Made by a program: the position numbers and the translations under genes | Assembly: GCF_905475395.1 (NCBI RefSeq) | Contig: NC_058342.1 | Span: forward strand, 32,508,140 to 32,572,139 | Length of the DNA: 64,000 nt | Direction of reading: 5' to 3' | Origin: Chrysoperla carnea | Taxonomy: Eukaryota > Arthropoda > Insecta > Neuroptera > Chrysopidae | Shown: piece by piece, positions 1 through 12,846 of the stretch | How the letters are laid out: every line of letters starts with the position of its first letter | How positions within the stretch are numbered: the first letter of the stretch is position 1 | Notes under the pieces: model-generated | Database searches by the model: none | Seen by the model: only the letters and a program-made list of their open reading frames with translations | What the model was told of the DNA's origin: nothing

Positions 1-1190
1 GATACAACTACCATACGGGGTTGAGTGGTGAAGTTGACACAAACGCATGAGTTGTTTGTATGAAAGTAATTGAAAGTAATATACTGTCTAACAAATTTCA
101 AATATTGCATTAAATGCAACATACTTTTAAACAATCTTTTTTTGATTGATTCTACCACTTATAAAAATTATAACGAAATACTGCTGTGATTGTCACAACC
201 ACATGAGCAGGTTAAGTAGATTTCTTCGAGTCTGATTTGAACTAGTGACATATAGTTTACCATTGATTTTAGTGTCTTTGAATGTCTCTCTCTGTAAGTT
301 AGTAACAACAATCTTCATGTAGTTGACACAATCACATATACAATGAATACAGTTTTATTTTCCATCAATAAAATCAATAAATTTACCGGTCAAATTTATT
401 TTGTGAGGCTAGTCTAAGTATCATACTTTTGTAAGCCAGTGTTCAATATTTGATACGCGTATTATTTTTACTATGAAAAATGAAAAATCAATATTTATTT
501 TCCATGGAATTTTAATTAATTTATGAAACTTTCACAGGATGTTTCAGTAAAAAACCTTGTGAATTTTATATAAATGAATTGTTTTAGTAAAAATATAGAG
601 AGTTTTATATCGAACATCCTGTAAAAATGATATCAGTTGAAAATTTCCATTAATTTTTTTCAAAATTTTATTTTTTAATTAAATACGCTTGAAACATGAA
701 TGTGTTTCTCATTTCGTTTGGGGGTTTTGGGGCGTCTGTACATCAGTTTGTATAAAAAATATGTGAAAATTTGCAGGTAAACTGTGTGGATGATATTATG
801 GTCCGTTCACCAAAAAGCAGTCTGCACTTACAAAAATATTTTCCGAATTTTCCAATCTACGTAATGCTTTAGAGAAACAAATAGCTTGAATTATAAAACA
901 AATTTTTTTTTCGAAAAATAAATAATCGCACGATTTGTAATCACATTGATTCAGATAATGAATAATTTTATTGCATGTATTTGGAATTTCATTTCATTGA
1001 TAATGAATTTTGTCAATATTCCATTTACACAAAATGACCGGATGTTATAAATTTCTTATCTTCGGCATTAAAGTATTTTTTTTTTTTAAAGAATGTTAAA
1101 TAATAAAACATTTGTTTCAAAAGATAAGAATTGGCAAAATTCGTCGGGGGAAAGACAAAATCAATTTATTTTCTGAATTCAAATATTAGT
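1..1190. other. Non-coding AT-rich DNA
   Basis: No convincing gene. One short inverted repeat is visible: CACAGGATGTT near 532 and AACATCCTG near 614, enclosing about 80 bp. It may be a remnant of a fold-back element. Confidence 0.5.
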
Positions 1191-1191
1191 T

Positions 1192-1875
1192 ATACTACAC
1201 ATGGTATTTCAACAATTAACTCAGTCAATTGTTTGTTTTCACTTGTTTTTATTTGTTTTCATTCGTTTCAAGTGAAAATTATCAAAAACTTTCAAAATGA
1301 GTCGTTTTTTGAGATTTCTCCATAAGAGAAAGTTGGAAAATTTCGTCTTAGATTAAAATATACAAAAATTAAAAACATTAAGGATTTTATGTATAAAACC
1401 GCCGCGCACTGACTAAACAATATTGTTTTGTTTTGAATAGAAATAAAAATAAATAAGGCCTCTTATCTGTGCCTTAACGCCAATCAAATAAGACTCATTT
1501 CCGTCGACTATTTTCATCGAAGTATGAACGAAGAATAAATTAACTTAGATTATATTGGCTGTCTACGTGAGAGGCACACTTAAGGCCTCATTAAAGAGGA
1601 CCCATTCTTGTAAACCGTTAGAGATAGAACAAAAGTTTCAAAGTAAAAAATGCTCCTTTATTAAAAAATAAACAACTTTTGTTTGAAACATTTTTTCGTA
1701 CACAGGGTGCGTGAGGGTGCAAATTAGACGTAAATTGTATAGTATGTATTAAATGGGAATATCAATTATGAATGTGTGACATGATTGTATATGTGATGTG
1801 ATAAGAATCATCAAAACTGTCTATACATGCTATTTCAACAATTTACTCAGTCAATTGTTTGTTTTCACTTGTTAT
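1192..1875 (+). repeat. Dispersed repeat family A, composite copy
   Basis: A 3' portion of family A plus its extension (1192-1610) runs directly into a second, truncated family A body (from GTTAGAGATAGAAC near 1618 to CACTTGTTA at 1875). The first 410 bp are nearly identical to 6839-7250. The 64-aa open frame inside belongs to the repeat and is not a gene. Confidence 0.8.
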
Positions 1876-3605
1876 GTCTAGGTTTGAAGAAAAATAGTAC
1901 TTATTCATTTGTTTATATTTATAATTAATGTCGAATTTTTTAATTAACTATTCCAAATCAACCTATAGGTACTCAGTGGTACAAAAAATTATTTTATAAA
2001 TAATTCGATCTCGATTTTACAATTTGAATATGATAAGCTAGTAATTATTTTAATAAAAATAGTTTTGGCAAATTAAATTAACTATAATAAAATATTTTTC
2101 ACACACTTCGTAATCGATTTTTTTTATCGATGAATTGTTTAGACTTCAAATATTTTAATATATTATTACTGTGTCTATTAATTAAATTTATTTTTCCTCA
2201 TGTTACATTGTGATTATTGTATTATAACTCTAGCAAGTTCTGTTCTGTCTTGCTCTTATCTTATTCCTTTAACAAATTTCATGATTTTTCATCATTTTCA
2301 AGCTTATTATGTCTAAGTTGGACGAAAAATATACTCACGGTCTAAAAATGTACCGCTTAGGAAAAAACACGTTAGATAAATAATTTGAACGAAAAAATAT
2401 CATCAAGTTATTAGGGAAACATGTTAGTTTTTACAGATGCTCTCTTAATACTCGAAACATGTTCTCCTAATATTAATTTAAGAACTTTTGATGTTTTTAC
2501 CACTTTTACATTTGATGTTTATTTTTAGTCACGGGTCGAGCTGGTATCTTTTAAATCTTGAGGTATAATGTCCGTTATAGTCAAGTTCATAAAAACATGC
2601 TGCTATACACATACATTATTTGTGAGAACAGATGTGTAAGTGTACATAATACTTATACATCGTATGTATACATGTACAAATGAAAAATATACAAAAAGAT
2701 CAAGAACCGTTTTCTTATAACCAAAACATTCGTCAAAAGTTATTAAGTTTTTTTTAAAACAAAATCTGTAAAAGAGTTTTTAAGATATGATTTAAAAAGA
2801 TTCAGTTTTAGTCAATCAGTACATTTAGCCCATGCAAAAAGTTAACACTTTGATAACGAAATTCTTTTTGGATTATCAATTGTCAAGAGGACGATTATTC
2901 TTAACATCTACTCAAAATTTTATTTCACTCTGTAAAAAAAGTGAACTTACGGTCATTCTACCTTAAAGATCGCTACTTTTTAAACACCTGGTATACAAAA
3001 GTACCCGTATTTATATAAATAAAAATGCTTCCTGAGAAAAAAGTCACAAAGGGTTAATTTCAAGCGCCCTTCTCGAAGAAAAATTGCAAGCTCGATCGTC
3101 AAAATACGAAGCTGGAACACCAAAAGGGTGACAACGCATCGATGAATAACACGATTCATTCAATCGTAAATGAAATAACGAAACGTGTTCGAATGATATC
3201 AAAAACTTTTTTTATTATTTTTTTTTTTCCATTAAAATTGTTCACCGATCGTCAAATATTTTACTAAAAATAATTGATATTTAATTACACTTCCATTATT
3301 TTACCCCATTTACACGTTCTGCACATGCGTCCAATGTTTCGTTCGTTTAACTTTATTCTTTAACTTTTTAAATCATAACCTCTACATAATTTTATTTTCG
3401 AATGCACTAGCCAATTAAAAATAATTAGGGCAGGGAAATAATCTTAATAATTAAATTCATTGAAACTAGTTTTTTTTTTTACTGAGTACAACTTATGTTA
3501 AACTAACAAAAATACACGAACAGGTTCGAAAATTTCCGTAAATAATATTTTTTTGCTTACACTTTTACTCTTGTGATGAGAGAAATTCCTACAATTTCTG
3601 AAAAA
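1876..3605. other. Non-coding DNA with small repeat fragments
   Basis: Nothing gene-like. A short inverted-repeat element occupies about 2410-2473 (TTAGGGAAACATG to CATGTTCTCCTAATA), related to 56978-57031. A fragment of family G (GCTGGAACACCAAAAGGG) is at about 3110. Confidence 0.5.
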
Positions 3606-3800
3606 CTTAGGTTAGGTAAGGTAAGGGTGGCTGTCCTAGGGTGGGACACACTTAGACCAAAGGATCCGTTGTGATGCCGAAAGAGAATTGGCCCATCCCT
3701 GGCAACTATTCCATGAACCATTTGGACTTCAGGTCGAAGAGATCATCAAAGAAGGGTTGGCTCAAGTGAGTCTACCTCCTCGTGAAAGATGAGACATGAA
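3605..3800 (+). repeat. Dispersed repeat family H
   Basis: Shares blocks with 48880-49085, for example CGAAAGAG.TTGGCCCATCCC, CTATTCCATGAACCATTTGG and CTCAAGTGAGTCTA. Both copies are diverged and non-coding. Class unknown. Confidence 0.65.
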
Positions 3801-4299
3801 GGACTTAAAAAAATACATTTAAAAAAAGTTTAGATGGGTTGAAAAATTTCAGGGCCCGCATTTGTGAGGTACGATTTTCTGACCTCTAATTTATCGTAAA
3901 ATAAATTAAAAAAATAACTATTTTTTCATAGAATTGAGTCATTCCGTATTTGGTCTACGATCCAAGGACACAAATGCATTTGATTCATACGTGACTAAAA
4001 TTTTGTGTGTAATAAACTAATTAAAAAAATTTTTTTTGATATAGACCCGATAATTTTTAATACAGTTAAAATCGATTATAACGACCAATTGTCTCAAGGT
4101 TCTGATTAAATGCAAATGTAAAAAATTTGTTGAATATTTTATAATCAATGTCCAATAATTATTAATTATTAAATTTAAAAAAATTTATGTAAACATAAAA
4201 TCTTGTGAAATCATGAGTCATAAATTATTACCGGGTGGAAGTTTTCATAGATGTATTTTTTTAAAATTTTATAGGAAAAATATTGTCATAACACAAGGG

Positions 4300-4865
4300 A
4301 AAAAGTTTTGGTTTATTGCACAGTACATACATATAAACTAAATACATGATTTGTAGTCAAATAATGTGTTATTCTTAGCTTTACAATACCACGCAACTAC
4401 AAAAATATATAATATATTGTGTGCAATGCTGCTTATAAATTTGATAATATAGATATCGCTCTTCAATCATCAATACTGTAACTATAGTCGTCTCTGTCCA
4501 CAAATGATGAATCTTCTCATGAATTCATAATTAAATTAAAATTTTGTTTTGATATCATCGACAACCTTATATTTTATGGTATTATTATAAACTACAAGAT
4601 TGTCTAAATATTTCAGATAGTTCTTTATCACACTCTCTAGATTTTTTGATAAAGAAATATCCAATTGAAAAAGATAACCTATATGATTCATCATTTTTTC
4701 AGCCAATTTTGAACGATAAAATCATAATAAAAAGCCCGATGTCCTAGGAAATTTTTGTGATATTTGGAAACTTTGTTAATCAAAAAATGTATTTATAAAG
4801 TTTTACTGAAATCCCTTCTATTATTTAATCCTTGCATATCTCCTTAATTTCGATGGCTAAAAATC
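4300..4865 (-). repeat. Dispersed repeat family C, long copy
   Basis: Matches 31450-31990 in reverse orientation over about 550 bp, starting at CCAAAACTTTTTC and ending at GGAGATATGCAAGGATT. A partial third copy is at 29918-30115. No coding capacity is retained, and no clear terminal inverted repeats are seen. Confidence 0.8.
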
Positions 4866-4869
4866 TACA

Positions 4870-6390
4870 GTGGCAAAAAATTCTGTACAATTTTTCAGTT
4901 GCAGACCTGCGTCATTATTCCATTTAGATTAAATGCCCCAATAATGTCGTTGTAAGCTAATTTTACTATATTTTGAATATTGATAAGTTCATTTTTTTTT
5001 GAAATGTCAATCGGCTTAAAAAGAATTTTACTTTTTTTGTTGACAAGATAACATAAAATTTTGATCAGTGGCGGCTTTTCTGATATTCCATATTTAACTT
5101 AAACGCTAAAATTTCAGTGCCACGAGTAAAAAAAAAATGTAAACCATACTTAAAAATCTCAGCTGATTTTTTCATTGAATGAAAACGCAAAAGATACCTA
5201 TTTTATTATACATTTTAATAAGCTAAAGTCATTTATATGTGTATGGTTTATAAGATTGTAAACAAATCATTTCCGTTAAATATTATGTATCTATGAACGT
5301 TGCAAACTCTAGTTCTTTTTTCTATCGCCAGACAGTTTCTTTCTTAGTATTAAAATGCAATAAGATAAAACTTAAACATGTTTTAATATTTTAGATTTTA
5401 CCATATGACGTCACATAGCTTTTGACACCACCCTCCCACCCCTTCCCTTAACGTGTGACGTTTTTTATGGATGGCCCCTTTTAATGTAATACCTCGTAAC
5501 AGTGTAAATTTGTATTTTTGTCAATGATAGCTCAACAATAAATGGCGCCCCTGTTAAAGCGATGACTGGTGCCCTTGAAAGATAATCAATAATTTCCAAT
5601 TGAATAATAATGATTGTCAATGATCAATCAATAATTTCATCATAATTCAATTGCATTTTGTTTACAATAGGTTTACAAGTCTATTCAGGTTCGGTATATC
5701 TGAATTTAAAGGCTGATATCTTACAAAATGCATCATAAAATCAATTAGAACTACACGTGTGGAATTAAGCTTTCGTTGTTACCGTAACTCGTAGTTACTC
5801 GTAGTTAACTTTTGATATTTTAAATTGAGCGCCTCAAGCTTTTACAAATAGGCGGGTATAAGTGACTCATAGATAAAATTATTTTCTACTTTTTAGTACA
5901 ATAAAAGCTTAAAAATTAAAAAGTAATTTTTATTTAAAAAAATTTTTGTCTACGGACCCTTTATTAACCATATTTTTTTTTTTTATGTAAACATATATGA
6001 TGACGTAAGACGTGGCTCGGAATAACACACTTAATAAATTTCTGTGTGGGTCAGTGTCAATTTTTATTTACTAGAAGTTTAAACTAGTGTAAAAAAAAAA
6101 ATAGTACGAGATTGATAGAAATGGGTCGCGTTAATAACCGATTGATTAACCGCTTCATCGAACTCTGATTAATACAAAAAAAAGGGTGTTACTGTTTTAT
6201 ATTTATAAATAGATTAAACGTGTTTAACGAGCTTACTCGCTTACTATACTTTTTAAATACGTAAATCATTAGTCTATGCGCCACGGAGTAAAACAAAAAC
6301 CGTCGTATTGAACTAATAAAATGTCAATGCCATCTATTGGCCGAAACAATTTATAAAATCTTTTCTTTTCTATGTCACTGCTAAAAGTAG
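4870..6390. other. Non-coding DNA with a family D fragment
   Basis: No gene. The stretch 5805-5955 is one arm of the family D palindrome (GCGCCTCAAGCTTTTACAAA, TTTAGTACAATAAAAGCTT). The rest is AT-rich without visible structure. Confidence 0.5.
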
Positions 6391-6394
6391 TTTT

Positions 6395-7255
6395 TATGCC
6401 ATGTATATGAAATATACCAAGGTATACTAAGTTTAGTCCCAAGTTTGTAACGCTTAAAAATATTGATGCTATTCCGGTTGTCTGTCTGTCGTCTGTCCGT
6501 CTGCCATCATGATTACTCAAAATCGAAAAAAGGCATCAATTTTTACAGCGTGCTCAGGGCGTAAAAAGTGAAGTCAAGTTTGTAAATGAGCATCATAGGT
6601 CAAGTGGGTCTTGGGTCCGTAGAACCCATCTTGTAAGCCGTTAGAGATAGAACTAAAGTTTAAATGTGAAAATGTTCCTTAAAAAAAAAATAAACAACTT
6701 TTGTTTGAAACATTTTTTTGTAAACATCAGTGTTTACCCGTGAGAGCACATTTGCGCAAAATGTAGTATTATATGGGTATATAAGTTATGTATGGGTGAC
6801 ATGTATGTATGTGTAATGTGACAGAGTAATCAACACTGTCTATACATGGTATTTCAACAATTAACTCAGTCAATTGTTTGTTTTCACTTGTTTTTATTTG
6901 TTTTCATTCGTTTCAAGTGAAAATTATCTCAAAAACTTTCAAAATGAGTCGTTTTTTGAGATTTCTCCATAAGAGAAAGTTGGGAAATTTCGTCTTAGAA
7001 TTAAAATATACAAAAATTAAAAACACTAAGAATTTTATGTATAAAACCGCCACGCACTGACTAAACAATATTGTTTTGTTTTGAATAGAAATAAAAATAA
7101 ATAAGGCCTCTTATCTGTGCCTTAACGCTAATCAAATAAGACTCATTTCCGTCGACTATTTTCATCGAAGTATGAACGAAGAATAAATTAACTTAGGTTA
7201 TATTGGCTGTCTACGTGAGAGGCACACTTAAGGCATATAAAGAGGACCCATTGTC
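6395..7255 (+). repeat. Dispersed repeat family A, longest copy (about 860 bp)
   Basis: Begins near ATATGAAATATACCAAGGTA. It runs through the block CGCTTAAAAATATTGATGCT, a CTGTCTGTC-rich stretch and GTTAGAGATAGAAC, and ends with the 410-bp extension shared with 1192-1610. Seven copies occur in this window in both orientations. There is no open frame of note and the class is not recognised. Confidence 0.85.
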
Positions 7256-8348
7256 GTACTACCTTAATGTTAGTAAATTTCAATAATCTTTCGAAACTCG
7301 TGTTTCGACGAATTCTAATCGAATACTCGACAATGTTGGTATATTAAACAAGTATTATATATTGTTTATGTACCAGTTAGGCAACCACGACGGCCACGTG
7401 TTGTCCTCCTTGTCTCACAACAATTGTCTCTAAAAGAGGACGTTCTATATCGATTTACACAACACTATATAACCACAAAATATGCGTAAAGTTTACTTGA
7501 AAAGAAATAAGGTCAACAAACCTAACCTCACAGAAAAAAAGGCCATTATACTCGCATTCACTATTTTTTTTTTCGGTAATCGATTATTAGGTGAATAGCC
7601 TTTACAAAAAAAAAAATTAACCCTCTATCAAAGGGTTGGGTCACTATTCAAAATTTATTTACTTTTCATAATTTTTTTGGATATTTGCCCAAATATGTTT
7701 TAACTATCAGTCAAAATAAGTCGCCCGGGCAATGCAAACACTTTTAAATCTTTTAATGGAATGTATTTTTTTTTTAATTATGTAATAATAGGATTATAAA
7801 AGCTTGTGGCGCTTCGATTTCATATTTGATATTTTAAATTGAGTACTTACAATTTTTACAAATAGTCATGTATGAGTGACTCATAGAAATATGTTTATTT
7901 TCTACTTTTTAGTACAATAAAAGATAGGGCTTTTCATTTTAAAATCACGATTCACATTTGTTTCGTACTAAATCATTTATAACCAATGTGATAAAATGAA
8001 TAACAAATATCTTCTATCTTAGTCCTACTTATTGCTGTCAGTACGAAAAAATAAACTCTGCACTTGCGCATATGACATGATGAAAAGGCCTATTAAAAAG
8101 TAAGGTATGGAAATTTTAGTTTACCATTTTAATGAAAATATAGAATTTCATTAAAATGAAAATAATTAATCCATTAAAAAATTATGATTAGAATTGGTAA
8201 TAAAACTGTCTGGAATGATACAGTTACATGGCTTACAATTACAGATAGCCAAATTACCTAATTAAATTTATTTTTCCTCATGTTACTTTGTGATAATCAA
8301 ATACTAATTATTAAATATTCAAATTATTTTTATTAATTATTATTTATA
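7256..8348. other. Non-coding DNA
   Basis: A diverged family D arm is at 7828-7930. The block GCTTGTGGCGCTT at about 7801 also occurs at 50092. No gene seen. Confidence 0.5.
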
Positions 8349-8350
8349 TA

Positions 8351-8728
8351 CAGTCAAACCTGGATAAGCGAGAGTTCAAGGGAGCACAATATCATTTTCG
8401 CTTATAGATGTTTCTCACTAACTCGAGTTTCTGGCTAATGCAGGTGCATGGGTAGCGTTCCTCTCTTACAAGTCACAGCAAGTACGAATGTAGTAAATAT
8501 GTCTCCTAAATAATATAAATAAATAAAGTTCGACTGTCGCTTATAGAGGTATAGATAAGTAGCAGTCTCACTTACGGAGGTCCATGAGGGAAAAACGACT
8601 CTCTCTTACAGAGGTTTCTGTTTCTCGCTAATAGAGGTTTTGGGCGCTTAAAATGAAGGGTCCTGACGATTACTCTCACTTATAGAGTTTTCTCATTTAT
8701 CCAGTTCTTATTTACTCAGGTTTGACTG
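8351..8728. mobile_element. pogo/Tigger-like non-autonomous element, 378 bp
   Basis: Terminal inverted repeats CAGTCAAACCTG at both ends, each flanked by a TA dinucleotide as expected for Tc1/mariner/pogo target duplication. The interior contains several variants of CTCGCTTATAGAGGTTTCT, i.e. internal sub-repeats. No transposase. Confidence 0.8.
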
Positions 8729-8763
8729 TATTATCCAAATTAAGGTAGTACCTTTTATAGGTA

Positions 8764-8990
8764 TTTTGATTGTGAATTTTTTGTTATAACTTCATGAAGG
8801 TAGACGAAAAATAAGAACACAATTTTTCGATATGTGCCTTGGTTTTCGAAATATCGAAAGCTAAATAATTAAACAAAATTTTCAACTTTCGATATTTTGA
8901 AAATTAAGCCAGATATCGAAAAATTGTATTCTTATTTTTCGTCTTATATCGTCAAGTTATAATATAATTTATCATCAAAATTGAAAATGC
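8764..8990. mobile_element. Palindromic fold-back element, family E, copy 1
   Basis: Two arms of about 100 bp are reverse complements of each other (outer arms around ATAACTT, inner TTCGATAT and ATATCGAA blocks) about a short centre near 8870. A second copy is at 11549-11772. Its extent would suit a MITE, but terminal target duplications are not clear. Confidence 0.75.
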
Positions 8991-9878
8991 CCATTTTTTA
9001 AATTTGTGCACCCACTACCATGCTCATACATCCTTAAGATACAGAAAGTTAAAAATACTACAGTGTTGCCACCATACTAAAGAATTTTTACCATCAAAAA
9101 CAGTAAAATTTGCTTTTTCCATTCATGGTACACATTTTCATGGAATCACCCATATTGTTAATTTCGTTTTCCTCTTAAATCCAAAGAATTTGTAACTTTG
9201 TTCGAAAACCGAAGACAAATCTCAAAAACTGAAGACTTCGTTCCCAAAAGTCGAAGAAATAGCAACTCTATTTGTTTGCTATGGTAAGAGATTGTGAATT
9301 CATGAATTAAATCGCACGCATAACACCCAAACAAAACAAATTAAACGAAATTATAATTTGTAGTGATTCTTCTTTAAAAAAATGACGCATGCTTAAAAGT
9401 TGGCAAACAAAATTTTTGTCTAAAAATAACTTAACATATATTTTTTTTATTTTGGTTGTTTTTGAAGAACAAAAAACACTTTCACAAAAAGAAAAATCCA
9501 AAACTGTTTTGTTTGAGATGAACAGGACCGTCCTTAGATATTTTTGCTACTGAAATTATTATCCTCCAGAGAGAAAGGATATTTTATGACTCACCAAGAA
9601 TTCTTCGAAAAACGATGAAAATCTATGGATTCAAAAAAACGTGTTTCAAAGGAATTTAGGAAAAAATAGACCGAAAAAAATTACCTGTAATAGTGAACCA
9701 AACGAACTCCTCTGTAGTTGACAAACTCAACTCAATCCGGACCTATAAAATTTTCGGGTCAATTTTTTCTGATTACCATTTTAAAACGTCAATTCTTAAA
9801 AATGTTCGCTCCTAAGAAGAAAGCGATTCAGATCTTAAGTCAAATAAGCTCTTTACTTAGTGTATATAAAACAAACGA
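8991..9878. other. Non-coding DNA with a shared block at 9640-9790
   Basis: About 9640-9790 resembles 56690-56810 (blocks GACAAACTCAAC and ATAAAATTTTCGGG), so it is another low-copy dispersed repeat. No gene. Confidence 0.45.
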
Positions 9879-10307
9879 TACACAGTGTCTCAAAAAAATG
9901 TATCCTCTCTTTTACAGTTCATATCATCCATACTTTTTCAAAATCCACAAGAATGAGAATACATGTAAAAATGAATATGATGTTTTTCTCTTGGCATAAT
10001 GTAAATAACAAGGAGTGAGTTGCAGAAAAAAAAGGCGCCTATCTGGGTCTAGCCCTCGGTCGTTGCGTATTTTGTACTGAGCACCAGGCGCCGTACATTC
10101 AGCCACGGGAGCAATCGCAATCTGTGTTAGTGCAGTTTTACTGTCTTGAGCTCAACGCTTAAAGTGTTTAAGTGAAAGACTCGTAATTTTTTAAGAGCTA
10201 AAATTTTAACCTCACCTATTTTTCATTCCCCGTCACACGTTAAAAAAAGCAGGAATGTTAGTTAGAAGTCGTAAAATGGTGGGTACTTTTTTTTAAGACA
10301 CTTTGTA
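9879..10307. mobile_element. Terminal-inverted-repeat element, about 430 bp
   Basis: TACACAGTGTCTCAAAAAAA at the left end is matched in reverse complement by TTTTTTTTAAGACACTTTGTA at the right end. The interior is locally GC-rich with GGCGCC at both sides of an internal hairpin (about 10034-10091). No open frame. A MITE-like reading is likely; the element abuts the putative promoter patch near 10.5 kb. Confidence 0.55.
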
Positions 10308-10479
10308 TTTTTTTTTTAATACGTCGTTTATTCTTTTTATCCAGTATTTAAACTGAATTTAATTAGAAAAAGATAGTCTTATAACAATATAATAACAGTA
10401 TCCTTTTCTAATTACACTCTTCGTTAATACACCGATGCAAAAAAAAAAAAAAAAAATTTATCAAGAATTAGAAATTGCG

Positions 10480-10966
10480 CGCGCAAGACATGTGAGAGAC
10501 AGTTTTTCTTCGGAGTTGGGATCGAGTGAAGAAACGCGCGTTACTCTGTTAGTAAATAATTTTATGTCATATTGTAATGATGCGCGCTAATTTATGTTTG
10601 TTGATTTAAATCAAAGTTTAATTAATATTTTATTTAATTAATTTGAATTAATTTAATCGAGTGCGTTTTTTTGAAAAGTATCTTGAAAATTTTCAGTAAA
10701 ATTTTTCAAAAATTGTTTTTGTTAGTGCTAAAAAAAATGTTCTTTTCTAAAACAAAGTTAAATTTTTATAAGTAAGTGTTATTGTTGTTCAGGTTCACCC
10801 ACATCATTTAATTAGATTTTTACAGAATGTTCGTGAAAAAATGTGCAAAAGTGCTTTCTTTTTAAATTTCTAAATTGTTACACAAAAAAAAACAAAAACT
10901 TTTTGTTTGTGAGTTTCTCAATAAAATTGTTAAAAAATCCGAGTGAATGTAAGAAAATCAAAAAGA
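10480..10966 (+). promoter_or_regulatory. Possible distal promoter and first non-coding exon (candidate for Prl-1)
   Basis: A locally GC-richer patch (GCGCGCGC, GAAACGCGCG) at 10480-10545 includes a GACAGTT initiator-like site. It is followed by a leader-like A/T-rich stretch ending in a plausible donor, AAGAG then GTAATT, at 10966. The next gene on this strand is Prl-1, about 9 kb downstream. The assignment is speculative, and long first introns are common in insect genes. Confidence 0.18.
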
Positions 10967-11548
10967 GGTAATTGTTTAAATATCCTGTATATACTTCTAT
11001 ATCAAAGTTTGAATTATTTAAAATTATTATTAAATAAAATTTTGAATTGAAATTCTAGCAAATCTTGCAAGAGTTAATGAAACGATGTAGTTTTGAAAAA
11101 CTTTTATCTTTTGCGGTTTAAAAGAGAAGATGGATTTAAGGGAAAAGACCTAGTGGACAAAATCTGTAACTATTGCCAATTTTTTTTTAGTATTTGTTAA
11201 TCAAACTGGTCGGGTCTCCCTACTTTGAGGGCTCAGTGGGCAATTACTCCTTTGCTTTCCCTTAAATTCGCCACTAGATTGTGCTCTTTTTTTTTAGCTC
11301 TAAAATATATATTTTGGGTGGGTTTTATCAAATTTACTCAATTTGACCGAAATTAAAAGATTTGTGTTGGATTTACAAATTCAAAATCCGATATCAAATG
11401 TTTATTATTTTTGCTAGTTTTTAAGAGATTCGAAATTTCTTTTCATTTCCTCTTTTCTCGCTTTTTGGAGGATTAACTCAATTCCCTCACTAAGGTACGG
11501 CGAAAATTGATATTCTTCTAATACGCAAAACAAATTAAAAAAATATAC

Positions 11549-11772
11549 ATTTTCAATTTTGATGATAAATTATATTATAACTTGACGAAAAGTAAGAATA
11601 AAATTTTTCAATATCAGGCGTAATTTTCGAAATATCGAAAATTGAAAATTTTGTTTAATTATTCAGCTTTCCATATTTCGAAAACCAAGGCACATATCGA
11701 AAAATTATATTCTTATTTTTCGTCTACATTCATGAAGTTCATAACAAAATTCATCATCAAAGTTGAAAATAA
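11549..11772. mobile_element. Palindromic fold-back element, family E, copy 2
   Basis: Arms of about 100 bp mirror each other, and the whole is closely related to 8764-8990 in reverse. Open frames across it are artefacts of the repeat. A fragment of the family A extension lies just downstream (about 11880-11960). Confidence 0.75.
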
Positions 11773-11959
11773 GATAAAAATAATTTCAACCCTATATCAA
11801 CCCTGCTTTTACATCCCTTATATGGACGGAGTCACTTGGTTTTTTTTCTTTTCTATGCCATTTGCTATTTAAAAGTTTTTTTAAAATTTGTTTTCATTCA
11901 TTCCAAATTATCAAAAACTTTCAAAATATGTCATTTTTTAAGATACCTCCATAAGAGAT

Positions 11960-12845
11960 GTATTTTATAGCGATTTTCAATGATTTAAAAAATTTCCATA
12001 GATACCTATGCTGAAATTTGAACCACATATTCTTTGAGTAAAAGTCTGCCTATCGAGAAAATATGAACTTGCTTATTTTAAAAATCAAATAATTTCTCTT
12101 TTGCACTTATTTTCTCGAACACCTTGTAAATTTTTAAGGTTAAATATATAAAAAAAAATTATTTTAATCAGATTTCTGATGCAATGTACTGTGTTGTGAT
12201 TTAAATTACAATAAAAAATTAAAGTATTCAGTCTAGAAATTTCTAGATTGCAGTGATTTCTAGATTACAGTAAAATATTATTAAAAAATAGTGGTGTACG
12301 TGAGTTGAGTTGTATATTTTAATGAGGTTGAATTGTAGTTAAATGTAATAATAAATATTATTTATATAAACAGAACGCTTGTTTACGGCTATGTTAAAAT
12401 TCGTGCCAACAAATTTTTGAACGTTTTGTCTTAAAAATTTGTTTAGTCGTCAATATTTACTGTATCAAAAATAAAAATTTTTTTATTCGCGTCGTTCGAC
12501 GTCCGTTCTCCAAGGTGAAATCATTTTTTTATATTTTTTTATTTATGATAATTTTTTGCAATCGTTTAAATTTTCATGTTTATCTTCTGATCTTCAACAA
12601 ATTTTGAAATCCAAAAATTTATTTCATGTTTTTTACAAGCTTTTATTTAGTTTCACCTGTCCCGTTGGGTCTGTCTGTAATTAAATCTTGCAAGTCAAAT
12701 TTGATCCACTTCCCGGTTTTCGATTGAGCTGAAATTTTGCATCCACATCTTGTTTAGATGGCAATGCATGGTAAGGTTGTGGCGTCCTGATTTTCCCATC
12801 GCTTCCACTATATTTGATATACATACATTTTTTTTAGTCTTGAGT
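11960..12845. other. Non-coding AT-rich DNA
   Basis: No gene, no repeat recognised apart from a local TTTCTAGATTRCAGT duplication at about 12238-12266. Confidence 0.45.
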
Positions 12846-12846
12846 T

